Shown here: in pieces, positions 56,030 to 63,941 of the stretch
Layout: the number at the start of each line of letters is the position of its first letter
How positions within the stretch are numbered: position 1 is the stretch's first letter
Source of the DNA: Methylothermaceae bacteria B42
GTDB taxonomy: Bacteria; Pseudomonadota; Gammaproteobacteria; Methylococcales; Methylothermaceae
Length of the DNA stretch: 64,000 nt
Direction of reading: 5' to 3'
Assembly: GCA_001566965.1 (NCBI GenBank)
Contig: LSNW01000032.1
Span: forward strand, 598,056 to 662,055
Program-made: the position numbers and the translations under genes
The notes under the pieces: model-generated
What the model was told of the DNA's origin: nothing
Seen by the model: the letters and a program-made list of their open reading frames with translations, nothing else
Database searches by the model: none

Positions 56030-56941
56030 ATGATGCAAAAAACTCACCTCCCCCCTTTTCCCACCATCGAAGCTTTTGTCGGCAACACGCCGCTGGTGCG
56101 CCTGCAACGGTTGCCTGGTGAGACCACTAATATCATTTTGGCCAAGCTGGAGGGCAATAACCCGGCGGGCTCTGTCAAAGACCGCCCCGCCTTGAGCATG
56201 ATCAAGCACGCCGAGGCCCGCGGGGAAATCCGCCCCGGCGACTGCCTGATCGAGGCCACCAGCGGCAATACCGGCATCGCCCTGGCCATGGTGGCAGCCA
56301 TCAAAGGCTACCGGATGATCCTGATTATGCCGGAAAGCATGAGCGTGGAAAGGCGGGCAGTGATGAAAGCTTTCGGCGCGGAAATCATTCTGGTTTCCGC
56401 CGAAGGCGGCATGGAGGAAGCCCGGGATTTGGCGGACGAGATGGAAGCTCAGGGCAAAGGCAAGGTTCTCAATCAATTTTCCAATCCCGACAACCCCAGA
56501 GCCCATTACGAAGGCACCGGACCTGAAATCTGGCGAGACACCCAAGGCACCATCACCCATTTCGTCAGTTCCATGGGCACCACGGGCACCATCATGGGTA
56601 CTTCCATGTTCCTCAAGGAAAAAAATCCCGGCATTCAAATTGTCGGCGTACAACCCAAGGAAGGGGCGAAAATCCCCGGCATCCGCCGCTGGCCTGAGGC
56701 GTACCTGCCTAAAATCTACGATCCCGCCCGGGTGGATCGGATTCTCGATGTCAGCCAGGAAGAAGCGGAAGAGACCACCCGCTTGCTGGCGTCAAAAGAA
56801 GGTATTTTTGCCGGGATCTCATCGGGAGGCGCGGTGGCGGCGGCGCTTACCTTGTCCCAAACCCTGGAAAACGCGGTCATTGTCACCATCATCTGCGACC
56901 GCGGCGACCGTTATCTCTCCACCGGCGTGTTCCCTGCATAA
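56030..56941 (+). CDS. cysM: Cysteine synthase B
   Basis: Pyridoxal-phosphate enzyme that makes cysteine from O-acetylserine and sulfide or thiosulfate. The 303-residue protein shows VGNTPLVRLQRL, the PLP-lysine motif LEGNNPAGSVKDRPALSMI (Lys in SVKDR), the loop TSGNTGIALAM and the phosphate-binding GTTGTI. EGAKIPGIRRWPEAYLP is the CysM-specific form of the substrate region. The ATG at 56030 is chosen; another ATG follows directly and the open frame upstream to 55964 has no ribosome site. A family A repeat follows the stop by 12 bases. Confidence 0.93.
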   Translation: MMQKTHLPPFPTIEAFVGNTPLVRLQRLPGETTNIILAKLEGNNPAGSVKDRPALSMIKHAEARGEIRPGDCLIEATSGNTGIALAMVAAIKGYRMILIMPESMSVERRAVMKAFGAEIILVSAEGGMEEARDLADEMEAQGKGKVLNQFSNPDNPRAHYEGTGPEIWRDTQGTITHFVSSMGTTGTIMGTSMFLKEKNPGIQIVGVQPKEGAKIPGIRRWPEAYLPKIYDPARVDRILDVSQEEAEETTRLLASKEGIFAGISSGGAVAAALTLSQTLENAVIVTIICDRGDRYLSTGVFPA

Positions 56942-56953
56942 AGCCAGTTTTTA

Positions 56954-57129
56954 CCTAAATTCTGCAAGTGATTCGAGCACCGAGGGTGTCAAGCAAGGCT
57001 TTAGGCAAGGCGGCAAACCAATTTTCGCGCAGGCGTAGCAGCGCTGCTTCGAGCATAAAATTGGTGCGGCCAACGCAGCATAAAGGCTTGACTTGGCAGC
57101 AGAATGCCGAAACATTTGTAGAATTTAGG
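56954..57129 (+). mobile_element. Family A MITE-like element, copy 2
   Basis: A 176-base intact copy. Left end CCTAAATTCTGCAAGTG and right end CATTTGTAGAATTTAGG are imperfect inverted repeats of about 22 bases. TTTTA flanks both ends as a 5-base target duplication. The copy fills the whole space between cysM and ydbH and ends 10 bases before the ydbH ATG. Confidence 0.88.
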
Positions 57130-57139
57130 TTTTAAGTGG

Positions 57140-59281
57140 ATGAATGGAAAAAGCTATTTATCCACTTGGATCAGAAAAACAGTTCCATTCTCAACTACGG
57201 ACGCATCCCGTGCCCTTCCAGATATTTTAAAAATCTGGCGGTTTTCCTGGTTGTTTCTGTTTTGGATTGTATCCGAGACTTCAATTGCCACATCGCTGGA
57301 AATTCAGATTAAATCACTCCAATATGGACCACTCATTCTAAAACAAGTCAACGGCAGGCTACTGCCTGAACAAAGAAAGTTTTCTCTCTCCCTGAACAAA
57401 CTTCAACTTCCCATGCCACCTTATCTAATCACCCGAACAAGGCTGACATGCCTTCAAGGAAATTGGGGACAGAAAGCCCTTGAATGCGACCAAGGTAAAA
57501 TCCATATTTTTCTCCCCAAAATCAATGAAACCCTAAGGGGGGAATTTACCGCCCGCTTACACCCCGAAACCGGCATTCTCAAACTCTCGCCCCTCCATTT
57601 TCTTGGCGGCGACTGGTTCGGAGCGCTGACTTACCAGAAAAAGAAATGGCGTTCTCAACTCAAAGCCAAACAAGTTCTTTTACAGGATAAGCTAATAAAA
57701 TCCCTGTCCCCCATGCCTTTGCCCTGGCTGGAAACCCTACAGGGAATGGTAAATTTGTCACTGCGGACCACCGGACAACCGCAACCAGACGCCATCCAGC
57801 TGAAACTTAACATTAATCCCCTCAGCTTTAATGACAGCGGCTTTACGTTAGGGGCGGAAAACTTGAACATTGACATTCAATCCCAGGCCAAACGTAAAGG
57901 CCAGCTTTGGCAAGCAACACTCGAAGCAACAATAGATAAAGGCAGGTGGTATTTGCCCTTTTATCTTCCCTTTGACCAACACCCAACGCGATTGCGATGG
58001 CGCTTGAATTGGGATGACAAAGAAAAGAAATCCACTTCGATTCTTGCCTTGAAACAAAAGGATATTGTGGATGTTTTGATTAATTCAAAAAAAGATAACG
58101 GTATAATTTCCTTGCTGACAGCTAATTTTGAAGCCAATCTGGCCAACGCATTCAAACGCTATGTATCCCCCTATCTGGAAGGCGGGAATTGGGAGGGCCT
58201 GTCGGTGCCATCCGGCAAAGGCGTCGGCAAAGTCACCGTTCGAAATGATCTGCCTGAAACCGGCCAACTCAAACTTATCAATATCATTATTGCCGATAAA
58301 CAAAGACGCCTGGGACTGCGCCAATTGCAAGGCGATATTCACTGGCGCAGGACACTGCCCGCTCAAGGCCTGCTTTTTCCCGTCACCTGGATTGGCTGGC
58401 AATCCGGGCACCTGTATAAAATCCCCTTGGGGAAAACGGACTTTTTCTTCCGCACTACCGATGACGACCTGCGGCTGATTCGTCCGGCAACCCTTCCCAT
58501 ACTCGACGGTTTCTTTCAAATCCAGCAACTGGCGGCGCTCAATCTGACAAGCGCCAATCCTAACATCCAGTTTGCGGGCAGAATCGATAATATCCCCCTG
58601 GAAAAATTAACCCGCGTGCTAGGATTTACGCCTCTGGCGGGAACCCTATCCGGGGTAATTCCCAAAATCAGCTATCATCCCGGCGAACTCAAGCTGGATG
58701 GGAAATTGCTTTTTGAAGTCTTTGACGGGAAGATAATCATTAAAAATCTGAAAATCACCCATTTGTTTGGTCCCCTGCCCCGGCTCGAAGCGGATATTGA
58801 AATCAAACACCTGGATTTGGAACTGGTCACCCGTCACTTTGATTTTGGACTCATCACCGGCCGCTTGGATGGTTATGTCAAAGGCTTGGTTCTGGAAAAT
58901 TGGCGCCCAGTCGCTTTTGATGCCTGGCTGGGAACCCCGGAAAATGATCCTTCCAAACACCGGATCAGCCAGAAAGCAGTGGAGAATTTGACCGATTTGG
59001 GCGGTGGTGGCGCGGCCGGGCTTCTATCGCGGGGATTTATGAAACTATTCAAGGAGTTTTCCTACCACAAAATCGGCATTGGTTGCCGTTTGCAGCATAA
59101 TGTCTGTTATCTTCGCGGTGCAGCCCCGGCGAAAAATGGCTATTACATTGTCAAAGGCGGCGACCTGCCACGAATTGATGTGATCGGCTATAATCGCCGC
59201 ATCGACTGGCCAACGCTCTTGGCTAGGCTGGCCAGGATTACCCAAATAAAAACCTTAGAATCACCGGTGATATCTCAATGA
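57140..59281 (+). CDS. ydbH: YdbH-family intermembrane phospholipid transport protein
   Basis: 713 residues of the AsmA-like/YdbH group, long beta-rich bridges that carry phospholipids between inner and outer membrane. An N-terminal hydrophobic segment at about residues 33-50 (FSWLFLFWIVSE) anchors it to the inner membrane. The rest is beta-strand with repeated hydrophobic grooves; the C-terminal region GGGGAAGLLSRGFMKLFKEF and YHKIGIGCRLQHNVCYLRG is the conserved YdbH end. The adjacent ydbL gene overlaps by four bases, as in the E. coli ydbH-ynbE-ydbL locus. The start codon lies 10 bases from a MITE. Confidence 0.85.
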   Translation: MNGKSYLSTWIRKTVPFSTTDASRALPDILKIWRFSWLFLFWIVSETSIATSLEIQIKSLQYGPLILKQVNGRLLPEQRKFSLSLNKLQLPMPPYLITRTRLTCLQGNWGQKALECDQGKIHIFLPKINETLRGEFTARLHPETGILKLSPLHFLGGDWFGALTYQKKKWRSQLKAKQVLLQDKLIKSLSPMPLPWLETLQGMVNLSLRTTGQPQPDAIQLKLNINPLSFNDSGFTLGAENLNIDIQSQAKRKGQLWQATLEATIDKGRWYLPFYLPFDQHPTRLRWRLNWDDKEKKSTSILALKQKDIVDVLINSKKDNGIISLLTANFEANLANAFKRYVSPYLEGGNWEGLSVPSGKGVGKVTVRNDLPETGQLKLINIIIADKQRRLGLRQLQGDIHWRRTLPAQGLLFPVTWIGWQSGHLYKIPLGKTDFFFRTTDDDLRLIRPATLPILDGFFQIQQLAALNLTSANPNIQFAGRIDNIPLEKLTRVLGFTPLAGTLSGVIPKISYHPGELKLDGKLLFEVFDGKIIIKNLKITHLFGPLPRLEADIEIKHLDLELVTRHFDFGLITGRLDGYVKGLVLENWRPVAFDAWLGTPENDPSKHRISQKAVENLTDLGGGGAAGLLSRGFMKLFKEFSYHKIGIGCRLQHNVCYLRGAAPAKNGYYIVKGGDLPRIDVIGYNRRIDWPTLLARLARITQIKTLESPVISQ

Positions 59282-59874
59282 AAAAGACCATTTCAACCCT
59301 ACCCCTGCTCGCGCTGTTGAGTATCGTTTCTTGCGTCACAATCAATATCTACTTCCCAGCGGCGGCGGCGGAAAAAGCCGCCGATAAAATTATCAAAGAT
59401 ATTCAGGAAGGCGCGGAAACAGAAACGCCCACCGATGCCCCGCAATCCAGTCTCCTTTTGTATCGCACCAAAGTCACTCTGCTGGAAATAATGAGCCTTG
59501 GTGTTTCCACCGCCCACGCGGCGGCGGATTTGAACGTGGACAGTCCCGAAATCCGCGCTATCCGCGCTTCTATGAAACAGCGCTTTCCCAAGCTCAAGGA
59601 ATCTCTGGATAAAGGCTGGATTGGCTATGCCAACAACGGCCTGGTTGCCGTCGTCAATCCCATCGCCATCCCGCCACAACTGCGGGCCAAGGTAATGCGC
59701 CTGGTGCAAAATGAAAACAAAGACCGCATCGCGCTTTATCAAGCCATCGCCCGGGCCAACGGCCACCCGGAATGGGCCGATGAAATCCAGGCTACCTTTG
59801 CCAAACGCTGGATTGCCAATGCCCGTCCGGGCTGGATGATCCAGGCCAGCGATGGCCGCTGGCGGCGTAAGTAA
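59278..59874 (+). CDS. ydbL: YdbL family (DUF1318) protein with lipoprotein signal
   Basis: 198 residues. A lipoprotein signal peptide ends at SIVSC (Cys near residue 19), and the mature start is CVTINIYFPAAAAEKAADKI. A helical DUF1318 domain fills the C-terminal half (IGYANNGLVAVVNP, KVMRLVQNENKDRIALYQ). In E. coli YdbL works with YdbH and the small lipoprotein YnbE. Here no separate ynbE is seen, and the lipid-anchored N-terminus may stand in for it; that is inference. ATGA overlap with ydbH, two bases from rlmD. Confidence 0.85.
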   Translation: MKKTISTLPLLALLSIVSCVTINIYFPAAAAEKAADKIIKDIQEGAETETPTDAPQSSLLLYRTKVTLLEIMSLGVSTAHAAADLNVDSPEIRAIRASMKQRFPKLKESLDKGWIGYANNGLVAVVNPIAIPPQLRAKVMRLVQNENKDRIALYQAIARANGHPEWADEIQATFAKRWIANARPGWMIQASDGRWRRK

Positions 59875-59876
59875 CC

Positions 59877-61202
59877 ATGGGCCGGCGTCGGAGAAAACCC
59901 CTACCCCAGGAACCGGTCCAGGCCCTAATCGAAAACGTCACCCACGATGGACAGGGGATTGCCTATGTGGACGGCAAAGCGGTATTTATTGAAGGCGCCC
60001 TGCCCGGAGAAAAAGTAGTCTTCCGCTACCGGGAAATCCGGCGGGATTTTGCCCGGGGCACGGTTTTGGAAGTGACCGAACCCAACAAGGACAGAGTTAC
60101 CCCCAAGTGCGCTTTTTTTGATCGCTGCGGCGGATGCAGCCTGCAACACCTGGATCCCGCGGCGCAAATCCGGCTCAAACAGGATCTTTTGATCCAGCAG
60201 TTCGCCCGAATAGGAAAAATCCCCCAATTCGAACTCTGGCCCCCGCTAACCGGACCATTATGGGGTTACCGCCGCAAAGCCAGGCTGGGGGTCAAGTTTG
60301 TCCGCAACAAAGGCCGGGTGCTGGTAGGATTCAGGGAAAAAGGCAGCGGATTGATTGCCGATATTGATGCTTGCCTTGTGTTGGATCCCAAAGTCGGTGA
60401 CCGGCTGAAAGACCTGGCCACATTGATAGACAGTCTGACCATCAAAGAACGCATCCCCCAGATTGAAGCGGCCGTGGGAGATAATCGCTCCGCGCTGGTC
60501 TTCCGTGTGCTTCAGCCGCCAAGCGAAGAAGATCTTGGAAAACTCAAGCAATTTGGCAAGCGGTTCCAATTCGATATCTACCTGCAACCCAAAGGCCCGG
60601 ATTCGGTAACCCCTTTATTGCCTGAAAACCCACAGCCATTGCATTATCGTCTGCCGGAAGATATTGAATTGCAGTTTGGCCCCTTGGACTTCACCCAGGT
60701 GAATGCGGCCATCAACATCAAAATGATTCATCGGGTCTTGGAAACCCTTAAGCCCAGCCCAACTGACAATATCCTGGATTTATTTTGCGGCCTCGGTAAT
60801 TTCACCCTCCCCCTGGCCCGCCACGCCGGCCAAGTCACAGGGATTGAAGGCAATGAAAGCGCCGTGGAACAAGCCCGCCACAATGCCCAAATCAATCAAC
60901 TGAAAAACACGCAATTTTATTGCAGCGATTTGACCCAAGACTTCAGTGAAAACCCCTGGAGCCAGGCCACCTACAATAAAATTCTACTGGATCCTTCCCG
61001 CGCCGGTGCTTTCGAGGTCATGGACTGGATTCCCCGCTGGCAACCCCAGCGAATCGTTTATGTTTCCTGCAACCCGGCTACTCTTGCCAGAGATGTGGGA
61101 CACTTGGTACATCAACGGGGGTACCGGTTAATCAAGGCCGGCATCATGGATATGTTCCCCCATACCGCCCATGTGGAATCCATTGCCTTGCTGGAACCAT
61201 GA
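59877..61202 (+). CDS. rlmD: 23S rRNA (uracil-1939-C5)-methyltransferase
   Basis: Methylates U1939 of 23S rRNA using S-adenosylmethionine. The 441-residue protein has a basic N-terminus, a TRAM domain (residues about 14-70), a Cys-rich cluster site near residue 78 (CAFFDRCGGCSLQHL) for an iron-sulfur cluster, the methyltransferase motif LDLFCGLGNFTLPLA and the nucleophile in YVSCNPATLARD near residue 396. RlmD is preferred over TrmA because of the iron-sulfur Cys cluster and TRAM domain; RlmC is shorter. It overlaps the L,D-transpeptidase gene by four bases. Confidence 0.92.
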   Translation: MGRRRRKPLPQEPVQALIENVTHDGQGIAYVDGKAVFIEGALPGEKVVFRYREIRRDFARGTVLEVTEPNKDRVTPKCAFFDRCGGCSLQHLDPAAQIRLKQDLLIQQFARIGKIPQFELWPPLTGPLWGYRRKARLGVKFVRNKGRVLVGFREKGSGLIADIDACLVLDPKVGDRLKDLATLIDSLTIKERIPQIEAAVGDNRSALVFRVLQPPSEEDLGKLKQFGKRFQFDIYLQPKGPDSVTPLLPENPQPLHYRLPEDIELQFGPLDFTQVNAAINIKMIHRVLETLKPSPTDNILDLFCGLGNFTLPLARHAGQVTGIEGNESAVEQARHNAQINQLKNTQFYCSDLTQDFSENPWSQATYNKILLDPSRAGAFEVMDWIPRWQPQRIVYVSCNPATLARDVGHLVHQRGYRLIKAGIMDMFPHTAHVESIALLEP

Positions 61203-61714
61203 ACTATTTTTTGTGGATTCGGATAGATCGCCAGCGTTTATATCTTCGCCAAATAGATAACGGTATAATTTTGCGTGAATTTCCGGTGTCCACCGCGAAA
61301 AATGGACCTGGGGAATGGGAAAACAGTGGCTGTACGCCTCGGGGATGGCACGTGATCCGCGCCAAAATCGGCACGGGTGCGCCACTGGGAACCGTATTTG
61401 TCGGCCGCCGTCCGACCGGGGAAATTTATACGCCAAAGCTCGGCAGACAACATCCGGATCGGGACTGGATTTTAACTCGCATCCTCTGGTTAAGCGGGCT
61501 GGAGGTCGGCCGCAACCGATTAGGAAAGGTAGATACCTTCCGGCGCTACATATACCTTCACGGCAGCCCTGATGAAGTCATTCGAGGCGCACCCGAATCC
61601 CATGGTTGCATTCGTATGCGTAACGAGGATATCGCCTGGGTTTTTGACGCCGTTGATCATGGTACGAAGGTCTATCTGAGCGAGGATGATCAGTTGCCGC
61701 CCTCTCCGCCATGA
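61199..61714 (+). CDS. L,D-transpeptidase (YkuD) domain protein without export signal
   Basis: 171 residues. The YkuD catalytic motif is complete: HGSPDEVIRGAPESHGCIRMRN near residue 120, with the nucleophile Cys in SHGCIRMRN. These enzymes form meso-diaminopimelate crosslinks or attach lipoproteins to peptidoglycan in the periplasm. The start, MNYFLWIRIDRQRLYLRQ, goes straight into the domain with no signal peptide, which is odd for a periplasmic enzyme. The ATG overlaps the rlmD stop. Its 3' end overlaps the facing yqhA gene by 25 bases. Confidence 0.85.
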   Translation: MNYFLWIRIDRQRLYLRQIDNGIILREFPVSTAKNGPGEWENSGCTPRGWHVIRAKIGTGAPLGTVFVGRRPTGEIYTPKLGRQHPDRDWILTRILWLSGLEVGRNRLGKVDTFRRYIYLHGSPDEVIRGAPESHGCIRMRNEDIAWVFDAVDHGTKVYLSEDDQLPPSPP

Positions 61715-62259
61715 CCAAAATGATAAATGGCGGAATGGGAAAGAAACAAAGCCAATCCTACCAAAGCTATGCCACCGGCAAAAGCCAACAAATCCAGTGG
61801 ATTTTCAAATGGCATTTCAATTCCGTGCTCAAAAAATTTAACAATCAAAATCATTAAAATGACCTTCCCCAAACGGCTTTTGAGATCATCCAGATTATTA
61901 ATGATCAACACCTTGGCAAAAGCTTCGCTTTTCCGCGCCTCATCCAATGCGCTAATAAAAAGCTCATAAAGCCCCAAAGAAAATATAAGCAGCACAGTGG
62001 CTAGCAAATAGCCATCAATCACTTCCACCACATGGGCAATTACCTGGGACCGCATTGTCTTACGCGCCAAATCGGTAAGATCAGGCGATGCATAATTTCT
62101 CAAATCCATAATCAAATACCAGGCATCTACAGTAGCCACATAAAACACCCCAAACGCCACTGCCAGACTTGCCAAGACCGCCACCAACACCACCAAGCGG
62201 CTTCCCCACAAGCCTTTCTCCAGGCCGAACTCCAACTGTTGGGAAAATTTACTTCTCAT
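61690..62259 (-). CDS. yqhA: YqhA/UPF0114 family membrane protein
   Basis: 189 residues with four hydrophobic segments (about 20-40, 78-100, 128-145 and 155-175). The start KGLWGSRLVVLVAVLASLA and the block EVIDGYLLATVLLIFSLGLYELFIS, then LDDLKSRLGKVILMILIVKFFE, are the conserved core of UPF0114. The family's function is unknown. It converges with the L,D-transpeptidase gene and overlaps it by 25 bases. Confidence 0.9.
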   Translation of the reverse strand: MRSKFSQQLEFGLEKGLWGSRLVVLVAVLASLAVAFGVFYVATVDAWYLIMDLRNYASPDLTDLARKTMRSQVIAHVVEVIDGYLLATVLLIFSLGLYELFISALDEARKSEAFAKVLIINNLDDLKSRLGKVILMILIVKFFEHGIEMPFENPLDLLAFAGGIALVGLALFLSHSAIYHFGHGGEGGN

Positions 62260-62290
62260 CAGGATTCAATCCGCTGTTTTATTATTGGAA

Positions 62291-62466
62291 CCTAAATTCT
62301 GCAAATGTTTCGGCATTCGGCTGCCAAATCAAGCCTTTATGCTGCGTTGGCCGCACCCATTTTATGCTCGAAGTAGCGCTGCCACGCCTGCGCGAAAATT
62401 GGCTTGCCGCCTTGCCTAAAGCCTTGCTTGACACCCTCGGTGCTCGAATCACTTGCAGAATTTAGG
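62291..62466 (-). mobile_element. Family A MITE-like element, copy 3 (inverted)
   Basis: 176 bases, inverted relative to copies 1 and 2: the strong block GCCGCACCCATTTTATGCTC is the complement of the shared body. Ends CCTAAATTCTGCAAATG and CACTTGCAGAATTTAGG. Flanked on both sides by TGGAA, a perfect 5-base target duplication. Lies in the gap between yqhA and tRNA-Thr. Confidence 0.9.
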
Positions 62467-62474
62467 TGGAATTC

Positions 62475-62590
62475 TATAGGAAATGCTGAATCATTCATTC
62501 GTGAATTCCCCGCACACAGAATCTATCGCATCAAGCGATGGATTTTGTCAGCACATCCCTGCCCCAAAATCTCTGAAAAAACAGAGAATC
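62475..62590 (+). repeat. Family C repeat, copy 2
   Basis: A diverged relative of 34778-34926: TATAGGAAATGCTGAATCATTC then GTGAATTC at left, GGATTTTGTCAGCACATCCC in the middle, and CTCTGAAAAAACAGAG at right. It lies directly after MITE copy 3 and before the tRNA-Thr promoter. No coding content. Confidence 0.6.
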
Positions 62591-62618
62591 TTCAAATCAT
62601 GCCGCAACCCAAATTTAT

Positions 62619-62648
62619 TTGCCAGAGAAAATTGCTTCCAGCTACAAT
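62619..62648 (+). promoter_or_regulatory. Predicted sigma-70 promoter of tRNA-Thr
   Basis: TTGCCA (62619-62624) and TACAAT (62643-62648) are 18 bases apart. Transcription would start about 6 bases before the tRNA. Confidence 0.6.
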
Positions 62649-62660
62649 ATATAAGTTGAA

Positions 62661-62736
62661 GCTGGCGTAGCTCAGTTGGTAGAGCAGCGGATTTGTAATC
62701 CGCCGGTCGGGGGTTCGAATCCCTTCGCCAGCTCCA
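62661..62736 (+). tRNA. tRNA-Thr (anticodon TGT), phage attachment site
   Basis: Acceptor GCTGGCG pairs with CGCCAGC, then T and the encoded CCA. D arm TAGCTCAGTTGGTAGAGCA, anticodon stem GCGGA/TCCGC with loop TTTGTAA (anticodon TGT), T arm GTCGGGGGTTCGAATCCCTT. The integrase 165 bases downstream suggests its 3' half is the attachment site used by an integrated element, and the tRNA remains whole. Confidence 0.95.
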
Positions 62737-62771
62737 TTTGAGAGTTCGAAGAAATCCGTTAATACCCCTCT

Positions 62772-62795
62772 AGCCCGCATGATAGCGGGCTTTTT
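62772..62795 (+). terminator. Rho-independent terminator after tRNA-Thr
   Basis: AGCCCGC pairs with GCGGGCT around ATGATA, followed by TTTTT. It lies between the tRNA and the integrase remnant. Confidence 0.85.
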
Positions 62796-62838
62796 CATGA
62801 CTGGCTTGTCCGATACAATCCGACGAAATCCGTTGACA

Positions 62839-62923
62839 GTTACCGCCAAATGACGGTAACTTTGGCGGTACATTCAAACCCGCCAGCAAAGTTACCGCCA
62901 AATGCCCCTCACTGTTACCGCCA
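62839..62923 (+). promoter_or_regulatory. Repeated TACCGCCAAA sites at the integrase start
   Basis: TACCGCCAAA occurs at 62841-62850 and 62893-62902 in direct order and inverted (TTTGGCGGTA) at 62861-62870; a shorter GTTACCGCCA is at 62914-62923. The sites lie between the tRNA and the integrase coding region and overlap its start. This is the usual position of integrase arm-type or autoregulatory binding sites. Confidence 0.5.
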
Positions 62924-63660
62924 TCAAGAATGCCAAGCCACGTAAGAAACCGTATAAAAAGTTTGATGGTGGCGGCCTCTATATCGAAATCCGTCCAAAT
63001 GGCAGCAAGTTGTGGCGGTTGCAATATCGCTATGAAGGCAGGCGGAAATTGCTGTCGCTGGGTGCCTATCCCACCGTCACTTTGAAGGCTGCCAGGGAAA
63101 AACGGGATGAATATAAGCGCCAGCTCGCGGAGGGGATCGACCCATCCGCCGCCAGGAAAGCAGCCAAGGCGGCCGGGAAAAACACACTCCTGGCGGTGGC
63201 AAAGGAATGGTATGGGAAACAGGAGAAGGTTTGGCGCCCTTCCTACCGGGAAAAAATGGCCCGGCACATTGATAAATACCTTGGTCCCTTCCTGGGCAAC
63301 CGCCCAATTGCCGATATCGAACCGCCGGAATTATTGGCCACCCTTCGCCGCATCGAGGAGCGCGGCCACCATGAGACCGCCCATACTGCCCATCAGGTGG
63401 CCGGGAGGATTTTCAGTTATGGCATCGCCACCGGGCGCTGCGCCAGGAATCCGGCCAACGATATACGCGGCGCCCTGGCTCCGGCAAAAACAAAAAACTT
63501 TGCCAGCATCCATGATCCAAAGAAAATCGGCGCCCTGCTCCGCGCCATGGATGATTACAGCGGGGATTTCGTAATCAGGCAGGCGCTCAGGCTGCTGCCG
63601 CTGGTGTTCGTGCGGCCCGGGGAATTGCGTCACGCTGCTTGGGATGAGATCAATTTCGAG
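62902..63660 (+). pseudogene. Truncated tyrosine-type integrase (P4-type, DUF4102)
   Basis: Residues 1-90 form the DUF4102 arm-binding domain (AIKNAKPRKKPYKKFDGGGLYIEI and SLGAYPTVTLKAAREKRDEY). Residues about 95-200 are the core-binding domain, followed by the first third of the catalytic domain up to the box I Arg (FVRPGELRHAAWDEINFE). The rest, including the His-x-x-Arg and the Tyr nucleophile, is missing. After INFE (63660) the frame continues only with unrelated residues to a stop at 63741, so the protein must be inactive. It sits next to tRNA-Thr, the normal target of such integrases. Confidence 0.88.
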
Positions 63661-63661
63661 T

Positions 63662-63941
63662 GTCAAATTCGAGGTGATGAGCCGCGGAGGTGGAAAAAAT
63701 CCGCGCCCAATCCCCCGTCGCCAAAAGCGGGCCGTGGGTGACGCATTTTGAGGAGATGGCCCAAAAAACCGTCATTCGCCGTTTGTTCAAATACTTGCCC
63801 GTCTCCGTTGAAATGGCCAGGGCGGTCGGTTTGGACGAGGCCGCCGAGCGGAGTAAACAATCGGATGCGATTGATGCGGATTGCGTAATCGAATCGGAGG
63901 AGGAGGCCACCCCGGAGGAAAAAGGTGACTCAGCCGCGTGA
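63662..63941 (+). pseudogene. recT: C-terminal fragment of RecT-type annealing protein
   Basis: From 63690 the frame encodes EKIRAQSPVAKSGPWVTHF followed by EEMAQKTVIRRLFKYLPVSV, the conserved C-terminal block of phage RecT, then a variable acidic tail to the stop at 63939-63941. Just before it, 63665-63685 encodes KFEVMSR in another frame, which normally precedes EEVEK in RecT: two bases appear to be missing. The N-terminal two-thirds of recT is absent; the fragment joins the broken integrase within a few bases. Decayed prophage. Confidence 0.8.

Noticed and set aside
62839..62923. CRISPR array before the integrase
   Set aside because: The repeated TACCGCCAAA units are 10 bases, unevenly spaced and partly inverted; CRISPR repeats are longer and regular. 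No CRISPR array or cas gene was found in the window.
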